Origin: Lichenostomus cassidix
Lineage: Eukaryota > Chordata > Aves > Passeriformes > Meliphagidae
Direction: 5' to 3'
Assembly (NCBI GenBank): GCA_008360975.2
Contig: CM039210.1
Coordinates: 5,272,293 to 5,336,292, forward strand
DNA length: 64,000 nt
In this document: piece by piece, positions 54,849 to 64,000 of the stretch
Numbering within the stretch: the first letter of the stretch is position 1
Layout: every line of letters starts with the position of its first letter
Translations under genes and position numbers: made by a program
Notes under the pieces: generated by a model
Database searches by the model: none
What the model was told of the DNA's origin: nothing
Seen by the model: only the letters and a program-made list of their open reading frames with translations

Positions 54849-56190
54849 GGAGAGTGGACCTCGTTTTTCACATAGTAGAAAGAGGTGTCTGATTTATGAT
54901 CATGTAGAATAAGAGGCTGGGAGCACAGGCTGGGGGCCTGTGGGGAGGTGTGGAGCCAAGCTGGAGCTGTGGGACAGCTGCAGGCTCAGCACCGGGCAGT
55001 CCCTGACCCCTCCACCCCCCCGGGGCAGGGCAGCTGTGGCCTCCCAGCCTCCCTGAGGCGGCAAGACACCCTGGTCACTTGTGGTGCTGCTGGCCATGCC
55101 CCCGGGGAGTGCCAGAGGGGGGAGCTACATTTAGACACTGTAGAAAAATATCTGGAAAAAGCAGATTGTACATGGAAGGACTAGGATTGTCTGTTAAGAG
55201 TTTTGTTTGGGTCACTGTAATGATTTTTAAATGTGGGAGAACAAGCACCTCCAGGCAGTAGTGGGCGTGGGGGCTAGAAGAAGGGCAGCATAAGCATCTG
55301 AACGAACTGGTTAGAAAGATACAGCAAATGTATGTAAGAAAGGATAAGGGAAAGGCAAAGGTGATGCCAAAAGTATTACAGCCCCGAAAAAAATAAACTG
55401 CGGGGCCCCCGGGACAGAAGAGACAGGGTTAGCCACCAGAACGTGGCAAAGGCATTGCCCCCTAGGCAGGGGAGAGCCAACCGGGGCAGAGGGGACACTG
55501 GAAGCGGGAGTGCCCGCAGAAACAGCTGGATCCTCAGAAGGAGGAAGTCCAGAAGCTAATGGAGATGGATTGTTAGGGATGTCAGGGGCTCCCATTATAC
55601 CAGAGACCCACCACACAGGAACCCTTGAGAAATTTTAAAGTGGGTCCAGATCGGGAGGAGGTGAGTTTCCTAGTAGACACAGAAGCCTCTCGTTCCACTT
55701 TGAATTTTTTCCCCAAAGGGGGACAGTTGTCAAAAAGATCTTTAATTATTCAAAGAGTGAGTGGAAAAGATGAGTGAGTGCATTTTATTCAACCGTTGTT
55801 GGTAGATGTGGGTGATAGATGATTCAAAATGCATGAATTTCTGTTTGTTCCTACCTGTGATTGCAACTTACTAGGAAGAGATTTGATGGCTAAGGTGGGG
55901 ATGCAAATTAATATTGTGAAAAGTGATATGGAGTCTAACACTGTGGTAACTTTGTGTAAAATGTCTGAGAAGGCTTATGCTGAAATTAACACAGAAGTGT
56001 GGGCAGCCCCTGGAAAATATGGAAAATTAGATATAGAGCCTCTCCAAATGACTTTGAAACAACCAGGACAAGTGGTGTCTAAGAAGCAATACCCTATTTC
56101 AAGGGAGGGAAGGAAAGGGTTACAGCCTGTCATTGAATCCCTGCTAAAGGCAGGTCTTTTGGAGCCATGCATGTCTCCTTATAACACTCC
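54849..56190 (+). pseudogene. ERV1 second copy, GC-rich block to RT N-terminus (mirror copy)
   Basis: Mirror of 20235-21576: GC-rich block 54900-55115, nucleocapsid trace near 55491, protease trace near 55668, RT frame 55829-56230. Confidence 0.7.
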
Positions 56191-56945
56191 TGTCCTGCTG
56201 AGGCGCGGAATGACTCCACAACTCAGATAGTTATGAAGTAGGTATGCATTTATTCCAGCTGGGGTGCATGGGGGGTAGCCCCTCCGAAAGCATGCACACT
56301 GTCAGCAGCACTTCACTTGGTTTATATTAGGTTACAGGTTACATATGCATAAAGTTAGACAAAGCCCCTATATATATTCATTACCTATTCCCGCTTCGTA
56401 TTATAATGAGTTCAAAGTTCATTTACATATGTTCGCGCAAGCGCAGTGTCACAGATTAATTGTGGGCGAGGGTCCCAAATGATTAATGAGGGCGAAATCG
56501 GTAGTCTTCCTCACAATGAACTCTTCACCCTGTTCCCTTGCGCATGCTCCCTTGGTTCTTGGTCCAAGTCCAAGCCTTAGAACTAACTTGTACCAGTTCT
56601 GGGGTCCGAGGGCAGGATGTTCGGTCACACTCAGTAGTTTTTCTCAATTATTTGGCTCTCTTCTCTCTATATCCTCCCCGATACTAGGTAGGCACAAAAT
56701 CATTAAGCGAATAATACATTGTCTTCTGCAAGCAAATCTTAGTAAATCATTATCCAATCTCTGGCCTTCTAAATCCGTTCAAAAATTATTATTATTATCC
56801 AGCTTCTAGTTCTCCTAAATTAATAAATTCTAGCTCACCCTAAATCACCAGTGCTGGAGTGAAGATCCTGGGATCCAGGGGAAATCAGACAGATTGTCCC
56901 ATCTGGGGTGCCAATTCTGATTTCAAACTTGGCTGGATATAAATT
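56191..56945 (-). mobile_element. LTR-type element (mirror copy)
   Basis: Mirror of 19480-20234. Confidence 0.6.
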
Positions 56946-57750
56946 AACACAGTTCTCACAGAATGACAGAATGACAAGGCTGGAAGAGACCTCCAAGATC
57001 ACTGAGTCCAACCCATGCCCTAACACAACCTCAACTAAACCATGGCACTGAGTGCCACATCCAATCTTTCTTTAAACACATCCAGGGATGGTGACTCCAC
57101 CACCTCCCCGGGCAGACAATTCCAGAATTTTATCACTCTTTCAGTAAAAAACCTTTTCCTAATATCTAACCTAAATTTCCCTTGGCACAGCCTGAGGCTG
57201 TGTCCTCTTGTTATGTCAGTTGTTTGGAAAATGAGACCAACCTCCACCTGCCTACAACCACCTTTCCAGGTAGTTGTAGAGAGTGAAAAGGTCTCCTCTG
57301 AGTCTTCTTTTCTCCAGGCTAAACATCCCCAGCTCTCTCAGCTGTTCCTCATAGTGCTTGTGTTCCAAGCTCTTCACCAGCCTTGTCGCCCTCCTTTGGA
57401 CATGTTTGAGTGTCTCAATGTCCTTCCTGAACTAAGGAGCCCAGAACTGGACACAGCACTCAAGGTGCAGCCTCACCAGTACCGAGTACAGGGGAAGAGT
57501 AACTTCTCTATCCCTGCTGGCCACACTATTTCTAATACAGGCCAGAATGCCGTTGGCCTTCTTGGCCACCAGGGCACACTGCTGGCTCATAGTCAGTTGG
57601 TTGTCGACTGGTACCCCCAGGTTCCTCTCTGCCTGGGCACTGTCCAGCCACACTGTCCCCAGCCTATAGCACTGCAGGGGGTTATTGTGGCCAAAATGCA
57701 GGACTCGGCACTTGGACTTGTTGAACTTCATCTTACTGGACTCTGCCTAT

Positions 57751-58351
57751 TGTCCTGGATTAATGATAAAACTCTCTCTCCTCCAAGAGCAAAGGGCTCT
57801 GACACCCCCTCCCCCACCCACAACAGAATTTCTTAGATGGAAGTGAAGAAAAAACTATTTATTTAATAAAACCACGCAGAGTGCCCTGCAAGGCACAGGG
57901 GAAGGGGAAAACCAAGGGGGAAAAGAGTTATTAAACCTGATTAAAAAGTCCTTTTTCCTCAGATGTAGTTTCTCCCCTCCTCGTTCCCCTTGGGGGCTGG
58001 GCGGAGCTCCCCGAGAGTTCTGCTGTCCTCTGGCTCACTTGGGTTTTCGGGCGACAAAGCAGATCAAAGTAAAGGGGTCCAAACGAAAAAAATTAAAAAT
58101 AAAAAAAAAGAAAGAAAAAAAAACGGAACAGAGCCCACTCCAACAGCCGTCCCATCACGCAGTCTCTGCAGAGCGAAGAATCTTCCCCTCCCCCTCCTCA
58201 CTCCCCCGCAGCGAGACTTGGGAAAAAGTTTTCAAAACAACCCGCGTTTCTCTCTGCGGCTGAACGTAGTTAAAGCGACAGGACCACATTTTTTTGAGCA
58301 TATAAACCAACGATAGGGAATAAAGGATTATCATAACATCACTCCAAGACA
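57751..58351 (-). mobile_element. Solo LTR in CR1 (mirror copy of 18074-18674)
   Basis: Same length and ends as the left-arm copy. Confidence 0.8.
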
Positions 58352-58686
58352 CCATCTATCCAGGTTCCAGGTCTCTTTGGGGAGCCCTCCTACTTTCCAA
58401 CAGATCAACACACGCTCCCAGCTTAGTGTCATCTGCAAATTTACTAATGGTAGACTCAATACCCTCATCCATGTCATCAATAAAAATATTAAACAAAACC
58501 AGCCCCAGCTCAGATCCCTGAGGGACACCGCTAGTGACTGGCCGCCAACTGGATGTGGCACCATTCACCGCCACTCTCTGGGCTCGGCCATCCAGCCAGT
58601 TCTGAACCCATTGAAGAGTGCACCTGTCCAAGCTGTGAGCTGCCAGCTTTTCCAGGAGTTTACTGTGGGGAAACGGTGTCAAAGGC

Positions 58687-59285
58687 TGTTGGGGAAGATG
58701 AAATAGGAAAGCCTTATAGATATGATTACCTTGCAAAAGATGCTGAGGATATGGAAAAAATGAGTGAGATTGAAATGAAGACAAGGTTCGAGTTGTAGAG
58801 TAACTAAAAAACAATGGTATGGCCGTGGAAGGTAATCCCCCTTCTTGATAGAACAATGCCCTCTACCCAGGCAAGTCCAAAGGTCAGAGCAGACCCTACC
58901 TGCCTGGTGGAGATACCAAAAGGTAGTTTTTTTAAGGTTTGAAACATGACCCCGTATGGTAATGTGATGATTCTTATAGCTTGTATGTAAATGCTGTAGA
59001 GTTTGTAGCTTGTCTTAGATTGGTTAAAGGGAATTAGAATATTCAACAGAGAAGATGATTTATTGCATTGTAAACAGCAAATCGCTCTCTTTTACGCTCT
59101 TTTTACTCTCTTCTTTCTGCTCTCTCTCTTTTCTCTGGCCTGCTTTGGGCTGCGTCTTGCAGCCCAGCAGGCCTCTCACGCCCACGCTCTTTCGCAATAA
59201 ACCCTCACGTTCTAAAACTCATCTTTAGAGATCTCTTGCCCCTATTTTATCCCCATAACTAAACCCCACGGAGTCCTTCCTTACA
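58687..59285 (+). mobile_element. Solo LTR in CR1 RT (mirror copy of 17140-17738)
   Basis: Same 6-bp duplication (AAAGGC on this strand) at both ends. Confidence 0.9.
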
Positions 59286-60343
59286 AAAGGCCTTGCTGAA
59301 GTCCAAATAGACAACATCCACAGCCTTTCCCGCATCTGCCAGGCAGGTCACCTGGCCATAAAAGGAGATCAAGTTGGTCAAACACGACCTACCCCTCCTA
59401 AACCCATGCTGGCTGGGTCTAATCCCCCGGCCATCCTGTAAGTGCTATGTGATGGCACTCAAAATAAACTGTTCCATGACCTTACTGGGTACCAAGGTTA
59501 GACTGACTGGCCTATAATTTCCAGGATCCTCTTTCCTACCCTTCTTGTAAATGGGCATCACATTGGGCAGCTTCCAGTCATCTGGAACCTCACCGGTGAG
59601 CCAGGATTGTTCACAAATAATGGAGAGCAGCTTCACTAGCTCATCTGCCAGCTCCCTCATCACCCTGGGCTGGATCCCACCTGGTCCCATAGATTTATGA
59701 ACATCCAGTCAGCTCAGCAGGTCTCTGACTGCTTCCTCCTGGATAACAGGGGGACCATCCTTCTCCCTGACACCATCTACCAGCACAGGAGGAGAGTTGT
59801 CCTGAGGACAAACCATCTTTTCAATAAAGATCAAGGCAAAGAAGGCGTTAAACGCTTCTGCCGTCTCCCCATCTGCGGTTGCTAAATTCCCTTCCGCATC
59901 CAGTAGAGAACCAAGATGGTTCTTACCCTTCCTTTTGCCATTAATATATTTGTAAGACCACTTTTTATTATCCTTCACAAAAGTTGCTAAATTCAGTTCT
60001 AACTGAGCTTTGGCCTCTCTAATTTTTCTCCTACATGCCCTGTCAATCTCCTTAAGTAATTCCTGAGGTACCTGACTCTGATTCCAAAGATGAAACATCC
60101 TCTTATTTCTTAGTTCCTTCATAAGCTCCTTGCCCATCCAGGCTGGACATTTACCTCATCAACTCATCTTTTGGCACATGGGAATGGTCTGTTCCTGTGC
60201 CCTCGAGACCTCTGTTTTGAAGCACGCCCACCCTTCCTGAACTCCTTTGTTCTTAAGGGCTACTTCCCAAGGAACACTCCAAGTAAGTCTCCTGAATAGC
60301 TCAAAGTTTGCCCTCCGGAAGTCTAGTGTGAAAGTTTTATTGA

Positions 60344-60760
60344 TGCCCGGCTACTTCTGAAGTCATAACCAGAAGTGCTTTAAATGCCACAGGAAAGTTC
60401 TTTCAGTGGGGAGAAGGGCTGTTTTGAGCTACACAGGAGATGAATTTGGGCTTCTGGAAGTCGACTCAGGCGAGAGAACGAGATGAGGTCTCTTCAGCTT
60501 TATTGGGGGTTACATAGGGGATAGGAGAGTTTGGAGAGACATCTGAAGAGCCCAGAACAAAGGCTCTACAACAGGTTATAAGGACACATAACTAGGCGGG
60601 TTTATAAGTTTTCAGAACAAATAGAAAAGTGAATACAAGTAATTTACAGTCTAAATTTACCAATGTCTAACTCTGAGATATGCAAGCGTCGAGTGGTTGG
60701 GGAGAGATAACGGCTCATACTATCTGTAATACTTTTCTGGGAGGTTGCTGGGATAATCCA
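60344..60760 (-). mobile_element. 3' LTR of right-hand ERV (limits partly inferred)
   Basis: Minus strand: a purine-rich tract at 60780-60761 precedes TGGATTATCC at 60760; TATA-like TTATAAACC near 60600; AATAAA (CCCAATAAAGC) near 60500; the end GTAGCCGGGCA gives a CA terminus at 60344, abutting CR1. Spacing fits a 417-bp LTR, but the 5' limit rests only on the purine tract. Confidence 0.5.
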
Positions 60761-61007
60761 TCTCTTCTTCACTTTCTTCTGGCACTTCTCCCATTGCATC
60801 CCAATCCTCCACATTCTCAAGGGCACTGAGTTCTATCTCAGCTGCTTGGGCCGTAACATCTCCCCGTTTGTTTTCAAATAAAAAGGATAGAACTGCTTTT
60901 ACAATGATAGATTTGCATACACACAAACAGCAAAGAACAAACGTGACAATGAGAACAACTGACACCAAGGTTTTCACGAGGGAAGCATCGTGAAACCTAC
61001 AAAACAA
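60720..61007 (-). CDS. Right ERV: 95-codon membrane-protein ORF in env position (unknown)
   Basis: The frame follows the pol stop by a few bases. The listed start is TTG; no ATG begins it. A splice-acceptor-like TTTGTTTTGTAG|G lies at its beginning, so it may be read from a spliced RNA joined to an upstream start. Residues ~10-42 form a long Cys-containing hydrophobic segment (LVSVVLIVTFVLCCLCVC); the rest is an acidic tail (EVPEESEEEMDYPSNLPEKYY). It could be the anchor and cytoplasmic tail of a largely deleted env, or a small accessory membrane protein. Its 3' end probably overlaps the LTR. Confidence 0.5.
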   Translation of the reverse strand: MFCRFHDASLVKTLVSVVLIVTFVLCCLCVCKSIIVKAVLSFLFENKRGDVTAQAAEIELSALENVEDWDAMGEVPEESEEEMDYPSNLPEKYYR

Positions 61008-61013
61008 ACCTGA

Positions 61014-64000
61014 TTAAACAAAAATAACATTTTTAAACTTAAAAGGGTCTTCCCAATACTGAAGAATTTTTGGTTTCGGGAAGTCAAAATTTGCTAAGGA
61101 ATATATGTATGATTCAAGAGGTATTTTAACTAAAGGGGGATCTTTGAGTCTGATTTTTTTCTGTTGTTTCCAGTTGAGGATTGAAAGTCGTTCCCAACTG
61201 GGTTTGAATTTTTGTTTTGGTCTCGCGAAATTCACTCGAGGGGGATGGTGTTTGAAATCTTCAGCTGTGTACGGCTTGACGCATTTTGCTGGAACCCACC
61301 TGGGCCCGGTAGGCGTGGATACGCACGCGTAACCACGTCCCCAGGTTACCAGGGGAAATGGTCCTTCAATGTTTAAAGTTTCTAAATTCCGAACTAACAC
61401 AGGTGGTTGTATTTTCAATTTTCCTCTCTTGTCGTTCATGAAGTGCCTAAATATAGGTGGCATGGGCTCCTCGGCCGAGGCATTTAAAAAGTTGATGACA
61501 TAGAGCGTCTTGGCCAACCGGAGGTGAGGTGTGGTGACTTCTGTTGTGGTCCCCAGCTGTCTGTAAAGTGTCGTTTTGAGGGTCTGATGGGCCCTCTCGA
61601 CAATTGCTTGGCCTGTCGGCGAGTGAGGGATGCCGGTGACATGGCTGATCCCCCATTCTTCGAGGAATTGATTGAATCGTTTGGATGAGTATGCAGGGCC
61701 ATTGTCAGTTTTGATTTGCCCCGGGATGCCCAGTGTGGCGAATGCTTGGGTGAGATGCCTGATGCAGTCTGTTGTTTTCTCCCCAGAGTGGGCTGATGCA
61801 AACATTGCTCCTGAAAATGTGTCCATTGACACATGGACGTATTTCAGTCGTCCAAATTCGGGAACATGTGTGACGTCGGTTTGCCACACCTGACAACTCT
61901 CAGTTCCTCGAGGGTTAACACCCATAGGGTAAGTGGGCAGATCGTCGGTGGCACAGTTAGGGCATGCCCTAGTTATTGCTCTTGCTTGTTCTCGAGAGAT
62001 TCCGAATAGCCTGGCCAAGGCGTGAGCATTTTGATGGAAAAATTGATGGCTCAACTTTGCCTGGCTGAAGTGGTCTGGCGTATTCGGTTTCAGGGCAGAA
62101 GCTGCCAATTGATCAGCCCTACTGTTTCCATCGGCGATGGGTCCTGGCAGGTCGGAGTGTGACCTTACATGCATCCCAAAATAGGGATGCTCCCGGTGGG
62201 ACAAGGCTGTCACAAGCCTCAGGAGTAAAGAAAAGATTTTCGGATTGTCAATTTGTTTTAGGACCGAATTTTCTGCTCTCAATGTCACTCCTGCCACATA
62301 GGCAGAGTCTGTGACAACATTGACAGGTTCTTTAAATTTTTCAAACAATCTCACCACTGCAGCAAGCTCGGCAACTTGTGGGGACCCCTCGATTACTTGC
62401 ACATCGGACTCCCACTGTCCTGTGGCGGGGTTCCTCCAAGTCATAACAGACTTTTTGGAAGTGCCTGAGCCATCTGTAAATACAGTCAAGGCGTTGGGAA
62501 TTGGTTTTTGTGACAGTTTTGGTTTTTCAAACCAATTAAATGCTGTACTTAGAAATTTGTGTTTTTGATGGCTTGATGTTATTTGGCCAGAGAACCCTTC
62601 GAGAGCCATTTGCAGAGGTTCATTGAATTGCATTTCAAAATCCAATTGTTCAGCTTTGTAAGGCACACGTATGAAAACAAAGTCCTGACCTGCTAAGGCA
62701 CGGAGCCTTAACCTACCCTTTTTGATCACCTTGGATACAAATTCATCTCGGGTAGTTAACGTCTTCGCCAACTGGTGGGGGAGGAAGATCCACTCGATGA
62801 TAAGCAGTGGATCAGGTCGGTGTACACTCCACTGGTAAATTAACCCGTGGGTGTATCGGCCTTCCCCCAGGACCACAAGCTCAAAAGGTAGGTCTGGGTC
62901 ATATCGGTGGGCTTGCCTTTCCGATATGGCCTTTTCCACCTTTCCCAGTGCAGCCACAGCTTCTGGTGTTAATTCTCTTGGGGAGTCTAGCTCCCCCCCT
63001 CCGATTAAACAGTTGAAAAGGGGGGCCATTTCCTCGGTTGTGATACCCAGGAGAGGCCTTACCCAATTCACGGAGCCACACAGTTGATGTAAATCACGCA
63101 ATGTGCGTGGGAGGTTTCCAATTTTCAAACATTGAGGACGGATAGTACGATCATTAATGGTACAACCCAGGTATTTCACTGGTGTTGTTTTTTGGATTTT
63201 GTCTGGTCTTATATCAAAACCTGCTTTTGTGAAAACATGTGAAATAACTGTGAGCACTTTTTCAACTTCTGGGCTTGTTGGAGCACACACCAAAATGTCA
63301 TCCATGTAATGCAGAATGCGGACTTCAGGAAACTGTCGTCTCACAGGGGCGAGAACTCGTGCAATATATTGCTGACAAATTGCAGGTGAGTTTTTCATCC
63401 CCTGAGGGAGAACAGTCCACTGAAACCTTTGGAGTGGTTCTGAGTTGTTCAGAGAAGGCACTGAAAATGCAAATTTGGCTTGATCTGCAGGGTGGAGTGG
63501 AATGCTAAAGAAAGCATCTTTCAGATCAAGGACAGCCAATTTCCAGTCTGAGGGTAAAAGGGCCGGAGATGGTAATCCGGGTTGGAGAGATCCTATGTCC
63601 TCCATGGCCTTGTTAATTTCTCGAAGGTCATGGAGAAGTCTCCATTCGTCCTTACCAGGTTTTCTGATAACAAAGATTGGAGAGTTCCACGGGCTTGTTG
63701 AAGGAACAATTAGTCCTTTTGCAAGTTGCTCTGCCACTAGGGTTTTGAGGGCTTTCAATTTTTCAAGGGGCAGGGGCCATGGATCAATCCACACAGGTTC
63801 TTCTTTCAGCCAATTAAGACGTGGGATAGTGCCCTCCACCACGGCCCCGGTGGAAAAAACCTGCTCTTTAGGAGATGGAATGATAATTTTTGCTCCCCAT
63901 TGGCAGAGCAAATCTCTCCCCCACAGACTGTATGAGAGGTCCGCCACAAAGGGACGGACAGTGCCTTTTGTTCCTTCTACATTTACACAAACAACTGTTT
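61014..64000 (-). CDS. Right ERV: open protease C-terminus-RT-RNase H-integrase polyprotein (partial)
   Basis: Open from the window edge to TAA at 61014-61016. The first ~25 residues (from beyond 63947 through WGRDLL) are a protease C-terminus, in frame with RT. From 63947 (GTG, not a true start): RT first Asp at residue 141, YMDD 214-217; RNase H Asp492, Glu527, Asp547, Asp611; integrase HHCC (His638, His642, Cys662, Cys665) and Asp691, Asp748, Glu784 with the canonical 35-residue D-E spacing. The C-terminal domain (RGYACVSTPTGPRWVPAKCV) is present. All catalytic residues are kept and there are no stops, so this is a young or recently active betaretrovirus-like (ERVK) copy related to the provirus at 25733-32763. 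Gag and most of protease lie beyond the window. Confidence 0.92.
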   Translation of the reverse strand, partial: TVVCVNVEGTKGTVRPFVADLSYSLWGRDLLCQWGAKIIIPSPKEQVFSTGAVVEGTIPRLNWLKEEPVWIDPWPLPLEKLKALKTLVAEQLAKGLIVPSTSPWNSPIFVIRKPGKDEWRLLHDLREINKAMEDIGSLQPGLPSPALLPSDWKLAVLDLKDAFFSIPLHPADQAKFAFSVPSLNNSEPLQRFQWTVLPQGMKNSPAICQQYIARVLAPVRRQFPEVRILHYMDDILVCAPTSPEVEKVLTVISHVFTKAGFDIRPDKIQKTTPVKYLGCTINDRTIRPQCLKIGNLPRTLRDLHQLCGSVNWVRPLLGITTEEMAPLFNCLIGGGELDSPRELTPEAVAALGKVEKAISERQAHRYDPDLPFELVVLGEGRYTHGLIYQWSVHRPDPLLIIEWIFLPHQLAKTLTTRDEFVSKVIKKGRLRLRALAGQDFVFIRVPYKAEQLDFEMQFNEPLQMALEGFSGQITSSHQKHKFLSTAFNWFEKPKLSQKPIPNALTVFTDGSGTSKKSVMTWRNPATGQWESDVQVIEGSPQVAELAAVVRLFEKFKEPVNVVTDSAYVAGVTLRAENSVLKQIDNPKIFSLLLRLVTALSHREHPYFGMHVRSHSDLPGPIADGNSRADQLAASALKPNTPDHFSQAKLSHQFFHQNAHALARLFGISREQARAITRACPNCATDDLPTYPMGVNPRGTESCQVWQTDVTHVPEFGRLKYVHVSMDTFSGAMFASAHSGEKTTDCIRHLTQAFATLGIPGQIKTDNGPAYSSKRFNQFLEEWGISHVTGIPHSPTGQAIVERAHQTLKTTLYRQLGTTTEVTTPHLRLAKTLYVINFLNASAEEPMPPIFRHFMNDKRGKLKIQPPVLVRNLETLNIEGPFPLVTWGRGYACVSTPTGPRWVPAKCVKPYTAEDFKHHPPRVNFARPKQKFKPSWERLSILNWKQQKKIRLKDPPLVKIPLESYIYSLANFDFPKPKILQYWEDPFKFKNVIFV

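Larger units (their letters stand above)
56954..60343 (-). mobile_element. CR1 LINE, 3' part (mirror copy), cut off by ERV at 60344
   Basis: Mirror of 16082-19471: linker 59709-60137, RT 59445-59690 and 58352-58680, C-terminus 57432-57731 and 57035-57247. It contains the same two LTRs. Endonuclease, ORF1 and 5'UTR are absent because the sequence changes to an ERV at 60344-60348. Confidence 0.9.
38463..60348 (-). repeat. Right arm of the 21,886-bp inverted repeat
   Basis: Reverse complement of 16077-37962. Ends at 60348 (or 60343 if the ERV terminus is counted), after which the sequence is an ERV LTR rather than CR1. Confidence 0.97.

Noticed and set aside
16077..60348. tRNA, rRNA or other structured RNA genes within the palindrome
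   Set aside because: No cloverleaf or conserved RNA-gene boxes noticed; the only tRNA-related string is the primer-binding site.

Overview
The window looks like a bird (probably passerine) genomic segment, most likely from a sex chromosome. It carries CR1 LINEs with ORF1 and ORF2, many avian-type endogenous retrovirus (ERV) LTRs, and the last two coding exons of an AN1/A20 zinc-finger gene that I recognise as ZFAND5. The avian orthologue of ZFAND5 lies on the Z with a W gametolog in several birds (from memory, not checked). The very high ERV load and a large palindrome would suit the W, but the sequence alone cannot separate W from Z.

Layout. 1-12.4 kb: AT-rich intron or flank with decayed minus-strand CR1 pieces (1506-2700, 2938-4760), a degenerate ~50-bp repeat (5541-5740), a solo LTR (7098-7865), ZFAND5 exons (8790-8915 and 9196-9344) and a long 3'UTR interrupted by another solo LTR (9835-10097). 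12.4-19.5 kb: an ERVL-like LTR, then a near full-length CR1 (12884-19471, about 4.3 kb of CR1 once inserts are removed) broken by four LTR insertions, three with clean target-site duplications. 19.5-37.96 kb: nested ERVs. A minus-strand gammaretrovirus-like element (ERV1; RT to integrase to Env to LTR, then a second partial Gag-PR-RT copy) was invaded by a plus-strand, env-less betaretrovirus-like provirus (25733-32763, TSD TCTACC) and by solo LTRs. Next comes a minus-strand element with an alpharetrovirus-like env (ERV2). 37963-38462: exactly 500 Ns.

38463-60348 is the reverse complement of 16077-37962: 21,886 bp per arm, position x pairing with 76425-x throughout, with no net indel and identical translations in every ORF compared. 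Both arms stop at the gap 23 bp inside the same LTR terminus. Outside the arms the sequences differ: the left side runs on through CR1 towards ZFAND5, while the right side (60344-64000) is the 3' part of a young ERV with an open pol ORF of at least 977 codons and a 95-codon membrane-protein ORF in place of a full env. The junction is best explained by that ERV having inserted into the CR1 of the right copy.

Apart from ZFAND5, all coding content is transposon or retrovirus derived and most of it is broken. Points most worth a second look: the perfect inverted duplication around a gap (real palindrome versus two copies of one locus joined head to head), the open pol and env-less 3' ORF of the right-hand ERV, and an uninterrupted 187-codon cysteine-rich ORF between integrase and surface Env in ERV1.
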